37,479 nt of DNA from Streptomyces sporangiiformans (GTDB taxonomy: Bacteria > Actinomycetota > Actinomycetes > Streptomycetales > Streptomycetaceae). The DNA lies in assembly GCF_005768555.2 (NCBI RefSeq), contig NZ_VCHX02000331.1, positions 1-37,479 on the forward strand, in the 5' to 3' direction. Position numbers and translations under genes: made by a program. Position 1 is the first letter of the stretch. Each line of letters begins with the position of its first letter. Positions 8,018-15,724 of this stretch are shown here, piece by piece. The notes beneath the pieces were generated by a model. That model was not told where the DNA came from. It saw only the letters and a list, made by a program, of their open reading frames with translations, and ran no database searches.

Positions 8018-8659
8018 ATCAGCGCCGAGCCCCGCATCAACGACCGGATTCGCGTTCCCGAGGTGCGACTTGTCGGTCCCAGCGGCGAGCAGGTCGGGAT
8101 TGTCCCGCTTGCCAAGGCCCTGGAGCTTGCGCAGGAGTACGACCTCGACCTGGTCGAGGTGGCCGCGAACGCGCGTCCGCCGGTCTGCAAGCTCATGGAC
8201 TACGGGAAGTTCAAGTACGAGTCGGCCATGAAGGCCCGTGAGGCGCGAAAGAACCAGGCGCACACGGTCATCAAGGAGATGAAGCTCCGGCCGAAGATCG
8301 ACCCGCACGACTATGACACCAAAAAGGGTCACGTCGTCCGGTTCCTCAAGCAGGGCGACAAGGTCAAGATCACGATCATGTTCCGTGGCCGTGAGCAGTC
8401 CCGGCCCGAGCTGGGCTACCGGCTGCTGCAGCGTCTCGCGGAGGACGTCCAGGAACTCGGCTTCGTGGAGTCGAACCCGAAGCAGGACGGCCGAAACATG
8501 ATCATGGTTCTCGGTCCGCACAAGAAGAAGACCGAGGCGATGGCCGAGGCCCGTGAAGCCCAGGCGGCCCGCAAGGCATCCGCGAAGGCCAACCCGGGCC
8601 GTTCGCAGAACGCCGCCGAAGAAGAAGAGGCTCCGGCCGAGGCTCCCGCCGAGGCCTGA
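8018..8659 (+). CDS. infC: Translation initiation factor IF-3, apparent AUC start
   Basis: The 213-residue IF3 binds the 30S subunit and checks start-codon pairing. The N-domain (about 1-75) contains EPRINDRIRVPEVRL and the NARPPVCKLMDYGKFKYE signature. A basic linker is followed by the C-domain (about 85-170: MKLRPKIDPHDYDTKKGHV, GDKVKITIMFRGRE). The tail to 213 is Ala/Glu-rich, as in streptomycete IF3. The first residues of the conserved N-terminus are encoded ATC AGC GCC GAG, and GAGGAGGA (8007-8014) ends 3 nt before ATC. No in-frame ATG, GTG or TTG lies nearby, so AUC is the likely start. Non-canonical starts (AUU in Escherichia coli) underlie IF3 autoregulation. The frame is open upstream through the leader, but that part is structured RNA, not protein-like. 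Confidence 0.93.
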   Translation: MSAEPRINDRIRVPEVRLVGPSGEQVGIVPLAKALELAQEYDLDLVEVAANARPPVCKLMDYGKFKYESAMKAREARKNQAHTVIKEMKLRPKIDPHDYDTKKGHVVRFLKQGDKVKITIMFRGREQSRPELGYRLLQRLAEDVQELGFVESNPKQDGRNMIMVLGPHKKKTEAMAEAREAQAARKASAKANPGRSQNAAEEEEAPAEAPAEA

Positions 8660-8664
8660 TCCCG

Positions 8665-8708
8665 GGACGCAGGTCCGGGGGTCCAGGTCCCTGGACGCAA
8701 GTCCGGGG
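8665..8708 (+). repeat. Direct repeat in infC-rpmI spacer
   Basis: GGACGCAGGTCCGGGG (8665-8680) recurs with one change as GGACGCAAGTCCGGGG (8693-8708), a 28-bp period. Each copy can fold as GGAC/GTCC. It starts just after the infC stop. Confidence 0.65.
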
Positions 8709-8738
8709 ATGCCAACCGACACAACCTGACGTTCCACC

Positions 8739-8762
8739 GTGCCCGGTTTCACGACCGGGCAC
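8739..8762 (+). promoter_or_regulatory. Hairpin between infC and rpmI
   Basis: GTGCCCGGT (8739-8747) and ACCGGGCAC (8754-8762) form a perfect 9-bp stem with a 6-nt loop, extendable by outer TTCC/GGAA. No U-tract follows and rpmI begins 32 nt later. It may act in mRNA processing or translational control rather than termination. Confidence 0.55.
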
Positions 8763-8794
8763 CGGAACGCCACTGACGAGGAGAGAACGGCGCT

Positions 8795-8989
8795 ATGCCG
8801 AAGAACAAGTCGCACAGCGGTTCCAGCAAGCGCTTCAAGGTCACCGGCTCCGGCAAGGTGCTCCGTGAGCGCGCCGGCAAGCGCCACTACCTCGAGCACA
8901 AGTCGTCCCGTCTGACGCGTCGCCTCACCGGCAACGCCGAGATGGCCCCGGGCGACGCCAAGAAGATCAAGAAGCTTCTCGGCAAGTGA
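8795..8989 (+). CDS. rpmI: 50S ribosomal protein L35
   Basis: The 64-residue basic protein has the L35 signature: MPKNKSHSGSSKRFKVTGSGK, LRERAGKRHYLEHKSSRLTRRL and a C-terminal KKIKKLLGK. It is a 50S component, encoded between infC and rplT as in most bacteria. ATG 8795 follows GAGGAGAG with about 10 nt spacing. Hairpins lie on both sides of the gene, so its expression may be set separately from infC and rplT. Confidence 0.97.
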   Translation: MPKNKSHSGSSKRFKVTGSGKVLRERAGKRHYLEHKSSRLTRRLTGNAEMAPGDAKKIKKLLGK

Positions 8990-8990
8990 C

Positions 8991-9012
8991 GTCGGGCGCC
9001 GCGGCGCCCGAC
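8991..9012 (+). promoter_or_regulatory. Hairpin directly after rpmI
   Basis: GTCGGGCGCC (8991-9000) and GGCGCCCGAC (9003-9012) form a 10-bp inverted repeat with a 2-nt centre, one base after the rpmI stop. In RNA it would fold as about 8 bp with a 6-nt loop. No U-tract follows; partial termination or mRNA stabilisation is possible. Confidence 0.6.
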
Positions 9013-9083
9013 CTCTGACCGGGACCCAATCGTTTCGGGTCGTGTGAGTTCCCCCCACGGCCCCGCTACAAGGAGTTAAACAA

Positions 9084-9467
9084 GTGGCACGCGTCAAGCG
9101 GGCAGTCAACGCCCACAAGAAGCGCCGGGCGATCCTCGAGCAGGCCTCCGGCTACCGCGGTCAGCGTTCGCGTCTGTACCGCAAGGCCAAGGAGCAGGTC
9201 ACCCACTCGCTGGTCTACAACTACAACGACCGCAAGAAGCGCAAGGGCGACTTCCGTCAGCTGTGGATCCAGCGCATCAACGCCGCTGCCCGCGCCAACG
9301 GCATCACCTACAACCGCTTCATCCAGGGCCTGAAGGCCGCGAACGTCGAGGTCGACCGCAAGATCCTCGCGGAGCTGGCCGTCAACGACGCGAACGCGTT
9401 CGCCGCGCTCGTCGAGGTTGCCCAGAAGGCCCTGCCGTCGGACGTCAACGCGCCGAAGGCTGCGTGA
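9084..9467 (+). CDS. rplT: 50S ribosomal protein L20
   Basis: The 127-residue basic protein matches L20: ARVKRAVNAHKKRRAILEQASGYRGQRSRLYRKAKEQ, YRKAKEQVTHSLVYNYNDRKKRKGDFRQLWIQRINAAAR and FIQGLKAANVEVDRKILAELAV. It binds 23S rRNA early in 50S assembly. In Firmicutes and enterobacteria it also represses its own operon through a leader that mimics rRNA. The GTG start at 9084 follows AAGGAG (9070-9075). It is the last gene of the operon, since a terminator follows. Confidence 0.97.
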   Translation: MARVKRAVNAHKKRRAILEQASGYRGQRSRLYRKAKEQVTHSLVYNYNDRKKRKGDFRQLWIQRINAAARANGITYNRFIQGLKAANVEVDRKILAELAVNDANAFAALVEVAQKALPSDVNAPKAA

Positions 9468-9498
9468 CGCCGCCGCTGGCCTCAGCCGGATCTGGATG

Positions 9499-9540
9499 TG
9501 GACCCGCTTGCCTCTTGGCTAGCGGGTCCATATGCGTTTT
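9499..9540 (+). terminator. Terminator of infC-rpmI-rplT operon
   Basis: TGGACCCGCT (9499-9508) and AGCGGGTCCA (9521-9530) form a perfect 10-bp stem with a 12-nt loop. TATGCGTTTT follows, a rare T-rich run in this genome. The hairpin starts 31 nt after the rplT stop. Confidence 0.85.
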
Positions 9541-9595
9541 CAGCAGCGGCAGCCCCCGTAACACGACCCGATGAACCTGAAGGTGACGTAACCGC

Positions 9596-10441
9596 ATGCC
9601 CGCCGTTCCCGAGCTGATCTCCCCCCGCTCGCCGCGCGTCTCCGCCGCGCGGCGGCTGGCCAAGCGGAACTTCCGGGGGAAGGAACAGCTGTTCCTGGCC
9701 GAGGGGCCGCAGGCCGTGCGGGAGGCTGCCGCGCACCGGGGCGGCGCGGGGACGGCCACGCTCGTCGAGCTGTTCACGACCCTCGACGCCGCGGAGCGGT
9801 ACGCGGACATCGTGGCCGACGCGCGGGCCGTCGGCGCCCGCGTGCACCTCGCCGCGGACGAGGTGATCGCCGACATCTCCACGACCGTCACCCCGCAGGG
9901 CCTCGTCGGGATCTGCCGGTTCCTGGACACGCCGTTCGAGGAGATCCTCAAGACCGGGCCCAGACTGGTCGCCGTACTGGCGCATGTGCGGGATCCGGGC
10001 AACGCCGGGACGGTGCTGCGCTGCGCGGACGCGGCCGGGGCGGATGCCGTCGTCCTCACCGACGCCTCCGTGGACCTCTACAACCCCAAGGCGGTGCGGG
10101 CGTCGGTCGGTTCGCTGTTCCATCTGCCCGTCGCCGTCGGCGTCCCCGTGGAGCACGCTGTCGAGGGGCTCAAGGGCGTGGGCGTACGGATTCTCGCCGC
10201 CGACGGGGCGGGTGAGGACGACCTCGACGACGAGCTGGACCAGGGAACCATGGGCGGCCCCACGGCCTGGGTGTTCGGCAACGAGGCCTGGGGACTCCCC
10301 GAGGAGACGCGTGCGCTGGCGGACGCCGTCGTGCGCGTACCCATTCACGGAAAGGCCGAGAGCCTGAACCTCGCGACGGCGGCCGCCGTATGTCTCTACG
10401 CGTCTGCCCGTGCGCAGCGACCCCGCGGCGCACGTCCCTGA
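9596..10441 (+). CDS. SpoU/TrmH-family 23S rRNA 2'-O-methyltransferase
   Basis: The 281-residue SPOUT methyltransferase transfers methyl from SAM to a ribose 2'-OH. An N-terminal substrate-binding domain (about 25-105, KRNFRGKEQLFLAEGPQAV) precedes the trefoil-knot domain. Motif 1 is HVRDPGNAGTVLRCADAAGAD (130-150) with the conserved Asn135, motif 2 is FGNEAWGL (227-234) and motif 3 is VRVPIHGKAESLNLATAAAV (246-265). The architecture is that of TsnR/RlmB-type enzymes; the target nucleotide is not readable. No mobile or cluster context suggests antibiotic resistance, so a housekeeping enzyme is more likely. ATG 9596 follows AAGGTG. The next gene starts 80 bp downstream on the same strand. Confidence 0.88.
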   Translation: MPAVPELISPRSPRVSAARRLAKRNFRGKEQLFLAEGPQAVREAAAHRGGAGTATLVELFTTLDAAERYADIVADARAVGARVHLAADEVIADISTTVTPQGLVGICRFLDTPFEEILKTGPRLVAVLAHVRDPGNAGTVLRCADAAGADAVVLTDASVDLYNPKAVRASVGSLFHLPVAVGVPVEHAVEGLKGVGVRILAADGAGEDDLDDELDQGTMGGPTAWVFGNEAWGLPEETRALADAVVRVPIHGKAESLNLATAAAVCLYASARAQRPRGARP

Positions 10442-10521
10442 GGGGGTCCGTACGGTCACTCCCAGCTAGTAGGGTGACGGGCTCGGGGGCCCTGCGCCGG
10501 TCTGAGAGGTGGGGTACGGGG

Positions 10522-11667
10522 ATGGGTGTCGGAACGAGCGGTGCGAAAAAGGCACTGCGGGCGCGGGACGTGCGGAGCGCGGCCCCGTCCCGGCGCGGTG
10601 ATCTCGCCGATCTCGGTATCGACCCCGACGAACTGCCCGACGGACTCGTGATCGCCGACGAGCGCGGCCGGGTGATCTGCTTCAACGCCGCGGCCGCCCG
10701 CATCACCGCCGTGCCCGCCGCCGAGGCGCTCGGCCGCCATCTCGACTGGGCCCTCCCCTTAGAGGATCTGGAAGGCCGCCGCTGGTGGCAGCTGACCGAT
10801 CCGTACGGCGGTCTCGCGATCCGCGTCGGGCAGCCCGAGCGCAATCTGCTGCTCCCGGGCGGGCGCGAGGTACTGGTCTCCGCGCGCTACGTGCGCACAG
10901 CGCCCACCGGCCCCGTCCACCGCGTCGTCGTCTCGCTGCGCGACACCGAGGCCCGCCGCCGCACCGAGCGCAGTCACGCCGAGCTGATCGCCACCGTCGC
11001 CCACGAGCTGCGCTCGCCGCTCACCTCCGTGAAGGGCTTCACGGCGACCCTGCTCGCCAAGTGGGAACGGTTCACCGACGACCAGAAGAAACTGATGCTG
11101 GAGACCGTCGACGCCGACGCCAACCGCGTCACGCGTCTCATCGCCGAGCTCCTCGACATCTCCCGCATCGACTCCGGGCGCCTCGAAGTGCGCCGCCAGC
11201 CCGTCGACATAGGCGCCGCCGTCGGCCGCCACATCCAGGCGTACGTCGCCTCCGGCCAGTCCGCCGACCGCTTCCTGCTGCGCATCGGCCAGCCGCTGCC
11301 CGACCTGTGGGCCGACCCCGACAAGGTCGACCAGGTGCTCAGCAACCTCCTCGAAAATGCGGTGCGCCACGGCGAGGGAACCGTCACCATCGACGTAGAG
11401 CCCGCGCCGTCGCCCCGCGAACGGGAATGCGCCGGTACGTCGGTCACGGTGAGCGACGAGGGCACCGGCATCCCGGAGGAGTCCATGAACCGCGTCTTCA
11501 CCCGCTTCTGGCGGGGCAGCAAGCGCGGTGGCACCGGCCTCGGGCTGTACATCGTCAAGGGCATCGTCGAAGCCCACGGCGGCACCATCACGGTCGGCCG
11601 CGCCCCCGGCGGCGGCGCGCAGTTCCGATTTACGTTGCCCGTGGGCACCCCGGCGTATCTGCAGTAA
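10522..11667 (+). CDS. Cytoplasmic PAS-type sensor histidine kinase with TTA codon
   Basis: The 381-residue kinase has a PAS-like sensor domain (about 33-140: LPDGLVIADERGRVICFNAAAARI). Its dimerisation domain contains the phosphoacceptor His161 in ATVAHELRSPLTSV. The HATPase domain has the N-box LSNLLENAVRHG (273-284), G1 DEGTGI (312-317), F-box FTRFWRG and G2 GGTGLGL (336-342). No transmembrane segment is visible, so it senses a cytoplasmic signal. No response regulator gene is adjacent, making it an orphan. ATG 10522 is chosen; the frame is open about 130 bp upstream, but that part overlaps the methyltransferase and is not kinase-like. Leu80 is encoded by TTA (10759-10761), so translation may need the bldA tRNA. 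A strong terminator separates it from pheS. Confidence 0.85.
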   Translation: MGVGTSGAKKALRARDVRSAAPSRRGDLADLGIDPDELPDGLVIADERGRVICFNAAAARITAVPAAEALGRHLDWALPLEDLEGRRWWQLTDPYGGLAIRVGQPERNLLLPGGREVLVSARYVRTAPTGPVHRVVVSLRDTEARRRTERSHAELIATVAHELRSPLTSVKGFTATLLAKWERFTDDQKKLMLETVDADANRVTRLIAELLDISRIDSGRLEVRRQPVDIGAAVGRHIQAYVASGQSADRFLLRIGQPLPDLWADPDKVDQVLSNLLENAVRHGEGTVTIDVEPAPSPRERECAGTSVTVSDEGTGIPEESMNRVFTRFWRGSKRGGTGLGLYIVKGIVEAHGGTITVGRAPGGGAQFRFTLPVGTPAYLQ

Positions 11668-11704
11668 CGCCGACGAGGCCCCACGGGCGCGATCACACCC
11701 CTGC

Positions 11705-11739
11705 GGGCTTCACCCGGACCGGGCGTCCGGGAGAAGCCC
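11705..11739 (+). terminator. Terminator after histidine kinase gene
   Basis: GGGCTTC (11705-11711) pairs with GAAGCCC (11733-11739). Inside a 2x2 internal loop, CCGGAC (11714-11719) pairs with GTCCGG (11725-11730) over a 5-nt loop. No U-tract, as is common in Streptomyces. It lies 37 nt after the kinase stop and separates kinase from pheST transcription. Confidence 0.7.
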
Positions 11740-11749
11740 TCACCCCCGT

Positions 11750-11755
11750 TAGACT
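11750..11755 (+). promoter_or_regulatory. Possible -10 element of pheST promoter
   Basis: TAGACT matches TANNNT between the terminator and pheS. I see no good -35 at 17-18 nt. Transcription from here would give a leader of about 88 nt containing GTCCC/GGGAC stems. Confidence 0.3.
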
Positions 11756-11850
11756 CGGCCTTTGGCACCTTTGCGTCCCCGTTCCAGGGACGACGCGTCC
11801 CCCGAGTCGTGACGGGACCTTCAGCCAGCCAACCGGAAGCACGGGAAGAG

Positions 11851-12981
11851 ATGTCGGCACCGAACAAGTCGTACGACCCTGTTGAGGTCGAGGCACTGAA
11901 ACCGGAAGAGATCGAGCGCATGCGGGACGAGGCGCTCGCCGCCTTCGCCGCCGCGGACTCGCTCGACGCGCTCCAGGAGGCCAAGGTCGCTCACACCGGG
12001 GGTACCTCGCCGCTGGCCCTCGCCAACCGCGAGATCGGCGCCCTGCCCCCGCACGCCAAGGCCGACGCCGGCAAGCGCGTGGGCCAGGCCCGCGGCGCCG
12101 TGAACAAGGCACTCGGCGCCCGTCAGGCGGAGCTGGAGGCCGAGCGCGACGCCCGTGTGCTGGTCGAGGAGGCAGTGGACGTCACGCTGCCCTACGACCG
12201 CGTTCCGGCCGGCGCCCGGCACCCGCTGACGACCATGATGGAGCGGGTCGCGGACGTCTTCGTGTCCATGGGGTACGAGGTCGCCGAAGGCCCCGAGGTC
12301 GAGGCCGAGTGGTTCAACTTCGACGCCCTGAACTTCGGCCCGGACCACCCTGCCCGGCAGATGCAGGACACGTTCTTCGTGCAGGGCCCGAAGGGCGCTG
12401 ACAGCGATGGCGAGTCCGGTGTGGTGCTGCGGACGCACACCTCGCCCGTGCAGGCCCGCACCATGCTCGACCGTGAGCCGCCCGTCTACGTCGTCTGTCC
12501 CGGCCGCGTGTTCCGCACGGACGAGCTGGACGCCACACACACCCCGGTCTTCCACCAGATCGAGCTGCTGGCCGTGGACGAGGGCCTGACCATGGCGGAC
12601 CTCAAGGGCACCCTGGACCACATGGTCCAGTCGTTGTTCGGTGCGGACATGAAGACGCGGCTGCGCCCGAACTACTTCCCGTTCACCGAGCCGTCCGCCG
12701 AGATGGACATGCTCTGCTACGTCTGCAAGGGCGAGTCCGTCGGCAACCCCGACCGCCCCTGCCGCACCTGCTCCAGCGAGGGCTGGATCGAGCTCGGTGG
12801 CTGCGGCATGGTCAACCCGCGGGTGCTGACCGCCTGCGGTGTCGACCCCGAGAAGTACAGCGGATTCGCCTTCGGGTTCGGCATCGAGCGGATGCTGATG
12901 TTCCGCCACAACGTCGAAGACATGCGAGACATGGTCGAGGGTGACGTCCGGTTCACCCGGCCGTTCGGGATGGAGATCTGA
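11851..12981 (+). CDS. pheS: Phenylalanyl-tRNA synthetase alpha subunit
   Basis: The 376-residue class II synthetase alpha chain works in the alpha2beta2 enzyme. An N-terminal coiled-coil domain (about 15-110) precedes the catalytic domain. Seen in order are HPLTTMMERVADVFVSMGY, AEWFNFDALNFGPDHPARQMQDTFFV, LRTHTSPVQARTM, the motif 2 region GRVFRTDELDATHTPVFHQIE, LRPNYFPFTEPSAEMDM and motif 3 FAFGFGIERMLMFRH. A CYVCKG...CRTCSSEG insert has four Cys that could bind zinc. ATG 11851 fits the family N-terminus; an in-frame GTG at 11809 is possible but its added residues are not family-like. The stop overlaps pheT as TGATG, implying translational coupling and equal subunit amounts. Confidence 0.95.
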   Translation: MSAPNKSYDPVEVEALKPEEIERMRDEALAAFAAADSLDALQEAKVAHTGGTSPLALANREIGALPPHAKADAGKRVGQARGAVNKALGARQAELEAERDARVLVEEAVDVTLPYDRVPAGARHPLTTMMERVADVFVSMGYEVAEGPEVEAEWFNFDALNFGPDHPARQMQDTFFVQGPKGADSDGESGVVLRTHTSPVQARTMLDREPPVYVVCPGRVFRTDELDATHTPVFHQIELLAVDEGLTMADLKGTLDHMVQSLFGADMKTRLRPNYFPFTEPSAEMDMLCYVCKGESVGNPDRPCRTCSSEGWIELGGCGMVNPRVLTACGVDPEKYSGFAFGFGIERMLMFRHNVEDMRDMVEGDVRFTRPFGMEI

Positions 12982-15494
12982 TGCGGGTCCCGCTTTCTTG
13001 GCTGCGGGAGTACGTCGACCTGCCGGCGACGGAGACCGGGCGCGACGTCCAGGCCAAGCTCATTTCGGCCGGCCTCGAGGTCGAGACCGTCGAGCACCTC
13101 GGTGCCGACCTCAAGGGGCCGCTCGTCGTCGGCCAGGTGCTGACCATCGAGGAGCTGGACGGCTTCAAGAAGCCCATCCGCTTCTGCACCGTCGACGTCG
13201 GCCAGGCCAACGGCACGGGCGAGCCCCAGGAGATCGTCTGCGGCGCCCGCAACTTCGCCGTCGGCGACAAGGTCGTCGTGGTCCTCCCGGGTGCCGTGCT
13301 GCCCGGCGGGTTCGCGATCTCCGCGCGCAAGACGTACGGCCGGAACTCGCACGGCATGATCTGCTCCAGCGACGAGCTGGGGATGGGCGACGACGGCACC
13401 AAGGGCATCATCGTCCTGCCGCCGGAGCACGAGGTCGGCACCGACGCCGTCGAGCTGCTCGAGCTCGTCGACGAGGTCCTTGACATCGCGGTCACGCCTG
13501 ACCGCGGCTACTGCCTGTCGCTGCGCGGCGTCGCCCGTGAGGCCGCCATCGCCTACGGGCTGCCGTTGCGCGACCCGGCTCTCCTCGACGTACCGGCTCC
13601 GAACGCGTTCGGCTACCCGGTGAAGGTCTCCGAGCCCGCCGGCTGCGACCGGTTCACCGCGCGCACCGTCACCGGGCTCGCCCCCGAGGCGCGCTCCCCG
13701 ATCTGGCTGCGGCGCCGGCTGCAGAAGGCCGGGATGCGCCCGATCTCGCTCGCCGTCGACGTCACCAACTACGTGATGCTGGAGCTGGGCCAGCCCCTGC
13801 ACGCATACGACCGCTCTCGTATCCAGGGCGCGATCGGCGTGCGCCGGGCCGAGCCGGGCGAGAAGCTCACCACGCTGGACGGCGTCGTGCGCACGCTGGA
13901 CCCCGAGGACCTGCTGATCACGGACGACCGCGGGGCCATCGGCCTCGCGGGTGTGATGGGCGGCGCCAACACGGAGATCGCCGATCACGGGCACGCGGCG
14001 GGAGCCAGCACCGAGGTCGTCATCGAGGCCGCGCACTTCGACCCGATCTCCGTCGCGCGCACGGCACGCCGTCACCGGCTGGCCTCCGAGGCGTCCAAGC
14101 GCTTCGAGCGCGGCGTCGACCCGCTCGCCGCGTCCGCCGCGGCCCAGCGGACCGTCGACCTGCTCGTGCTCCTCGCGGGCGGCACCGCCGAGGCCGGGGT
14201 CACCGAGGTCATCGCGCCCCCCGCGCCGCACACCATCACCATCCCGGCGAACCACCCGGACAAGGTCGCCGGTGTCGACTACGGCCGCGAGACCGTCGTA
14301 CGCCGCCTCCAGGAGATCGGCTGCGACGTCTACGGTCAGGACGAGCTGATCGTCACCGTGCCGTCCTGGCGGCCGGACCTGACCGACCCGAACGACCTGG
14401 CCGAAGAGGTCATCCGGCTCGAGGGCTACGAGAACCTGCCCTCGACCCTGCCGAAGCCCCCCGCGGGCCTCGGCCTGACCGACCGGCAGCGGCTGCACCG
14501 CCGGATCGGCCGCGCGCTGGCCGGCGCCGGGTACGTCGAGGCGCTGAACTACCCGTTCATCGGCGAGGACGTCTTCGACCAGCTGGGCCTGGCCGCCGAC
14601 GACCCGAAGCGCCGCGTCGTCAAGCTGGTCAACCCGCTCTCCGACGAGGAGCCCGCGCTCCGTACGACGCTGCTGCCGGGCCTGCTCGCCGCACTGCGCC
14701 GCAACGACGGCAGGGGCTCGCACGACCTGGCGCTCTTCGAGACCGGCCTGGTCTTCCAGCCGCAGGACGAGCTGCGCGTCGCCGGGCGCCTGCCCGTCGA
14801 CCGCCGGCCCACCGACGAGGAGATCGCGTCGCTCACCGCCGCGCTCCCCGTCCAACCGCTGCACGCCGCCGTCGTCCTCGCGGGCGCGCGCGAGCAGGCC
14901 GGCTGGTGGGGCAAGGGCCGCCCGGCCGACTGGGCCGACGCCATCGAGGCCGCGCGCACCCTCGCCCGCGAGGCCGGGGCCGAACTCCTCGTCCGCCAGG
15001 GCCAGTACGGGCCGTGGCACCCCGGCCGGTGCGCCGAGCTCGCCGTGGTGATCGACGGCGCCGAGCAGGTCATCGGGTACGCCGGTGAGCTGCACCCCGG
15101 CGTCCTGAAGGCCCTGCACCTGCCCGCGCGCTCCTCAGCGATGGAGCTCGACCTGGACGCGCTGGAGCGGGCGAGCGCGGGTGTGCCCAAGGGCCCGCAC
15201 ATCTCCTCGTTCCCGGTCGCCACGCAGGATGTCGCGCTCGTCGTCGACCAGTCGGTCCCCGCCGCCGGCGTCGAGGCCGCGCTGCGCGAGGGCGCGGGTG
15301 AACTCCTCGAGTCCATCCGGCTGTTCGACGTCTTCACCGGCGAGCAGATCGGCGAGGGAAAGAAGTCCCTGGCGTACGCGCTGCGCTTCCGCGCCGACGA
15401 CCGCACCCTGACCGTCGACGAGGCCTCCGCGGCCCGCGACACGGCCGTCGCCCTGGCGGCCGAGCGCACGGGGGCGGTGCTGCGCGGAGCGTGA
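12981..15494 (+). CDS. pheT: Phenylalanyl-tRNA synthetase beta subunit
   Basis: The 837-residue beta chain has the bacterial domain order. The N-terminal MRVPLSWLREYVDLP segment is followed by a tRNA-binding OB domain (about 40-155: VVGQVLTIEELDG, VCGARNFAVGDKVVVVLPGAVLPG). The B3/B4 editing domain (about 205-390) contains RPISLAVDVTNYVMLELGQPLHAYD and GLAGVMGG. B5 carries EVIRLEGYENLPSTLP, then a degenerate catalytic-like core (NPLSDEEPALRTTLLPGLL). The FDX-ACB anticodon-binding domain lies at about 740-835 (SSFPVATQDVALVVDQSV ... LAYALRFRADDRTLTVDEA). The length is normal for long-type PheT. ATG 12981 shares its first base with the pheS stop. A 10-bp terminator hairpin follows. Confidence 0.96.
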   Translation: MRVPLSWLREYVDLPATETGRDVQAKLISAGLEVETVEHLGADLKGPLVVGQVLTIEELDGFKKPIRFCTVDVGQANGTGEPQEIVCGARNFAVGDKVVVVLPGAVLPGGFAISARKTYGRNSHGMICSSDELGMGDDGTKGIIVLPPEHEVGTDAVELLELVDEVLDIAVTPDRGYCLSLRGVAREAAIAYGLPLRDPALLDVPAPNAFGYPVKVSEPAGCDRFTARTVTGLAPEARSPIWLRRRLQKAGMRPISLAVDVTNYVMLELGQPLHAYDRSRIQGAIGVRRAEPGEKLTTLDGVVRTLDPEDLLITDDRGAIGLAGVMGGANTEIADHGHAAGASTEVVIEAAHFDPISVARTARRHRLASEASKRFERGVDPLAASAAAQRTVDLLVLLAGGTAEAGVTEVIAPPAPHTITIPANHPDKVAGVDYGRETVVRRLQEIGCDVYGQDELIVTVPSWRPDLTDPNDLAEEVIRLEGYENLPSTLPKPPAGLGLTDRQRLHRRIGRALAGAGYVEALNYPFIGEDVFDQLGLAADDPKRRVVKLVNPLSDEEPALRTTLLPGLLAALRRNDGRGSHDLALFETGLVFQPQDELRVAGRLPVDRRPTDEEIASLTAALPVQPLHAAVVLAGAREQAGWWGKGRPADWADAIEAARTLAREAGAELLVRQGQYGPWHPGRCAELAVVIDGAEQVIGYAGELHPGVLKALHLPARSSAMELDLDALERASAGVPKGPHISSFPVATQDVALVVDQSVPAAGVEAALREGAGELLESIRLFDVFTGEQIGEGKKSLAYALRFRADDRTLTVDEASAARDTAVALAAERTGAVLRGA

Positions 15495-15539
15495 GAGCGC
15501 CTTGAGCTGTTGGGTGTGAAGGCCACCATCGCCTGAATC

Positions 15540-15573
15540 GAGGGGCGTGTCCGCACTGCCGGGCACGCCCCTC
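15540..15573 (+). terminator. Terminator of pheST
   Basis: GAGGGGCGTG (15540-15549) and CACGCCCCTC (15564-15573) pair perfectly over 10 bp. Three further pairs (one G-U) close an 8-nt loop. There is no U-tract. It lies 46 nt after the pheT stop. Confidence 0.8.
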
Positions 15574-15600
15574 GCCCCTTGAGCACACAGGAAACCCATC

Positions 15601-15616
15601 TCACTCATTTGAGTGA
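15601..15616. promoter_or_regulatory. Palindromic operator candidate upstream of phosphatase gene
   Basis: TCACTCATTTGAGTGA has 7-bp perfect arms (15601-15607/15610-15616) around TT, 109 bp before the phosphatase start. It is too AT-rich for chance in this background and is not followed by a terminator tract. It does not fit the BldD spacing (TNAC-N5-GTNA). The regulator is unknown. Confidence 0.5.
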
Positions 15617-15724
15617 CATTTGGGAGCGATCTGGCCTGATCGGGGCATGCGCTCGACAGAATCGACCCGGCCGCACAGGCCGGTGCCTGCGCGCTCAACA
15701 GGGCTTCAGGGGGAGGCCATCGGA

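Noticed and set aside
11761..11784. Three Phe codons (TTT, TTT, TTC) before pheS, suggesting a leader peptide
   Set aside because: In that frame no start codon precedes them and no terminator/U-tract follows, so a Phe attenuator is not supported.
11762..11850. T-box or other riboswitch before pheS
   Set aside because: Only short GTCCC/GGGAC pairings are present; no T-box sequence, specifier stem or terminator is visible.
12717..15119. 800-codon open frame antisense to pheS/pheT
   Set aside because: It mirrors pheT codon usage on the opposite strand; the translation is Gly/Arg/Asp/Val-rich with no family signature.
15601..15616. BldD box
   Set aside because: TNAC and GTNA are separated by 8 nt rather than 5; kept only as an unassigned palindrome.
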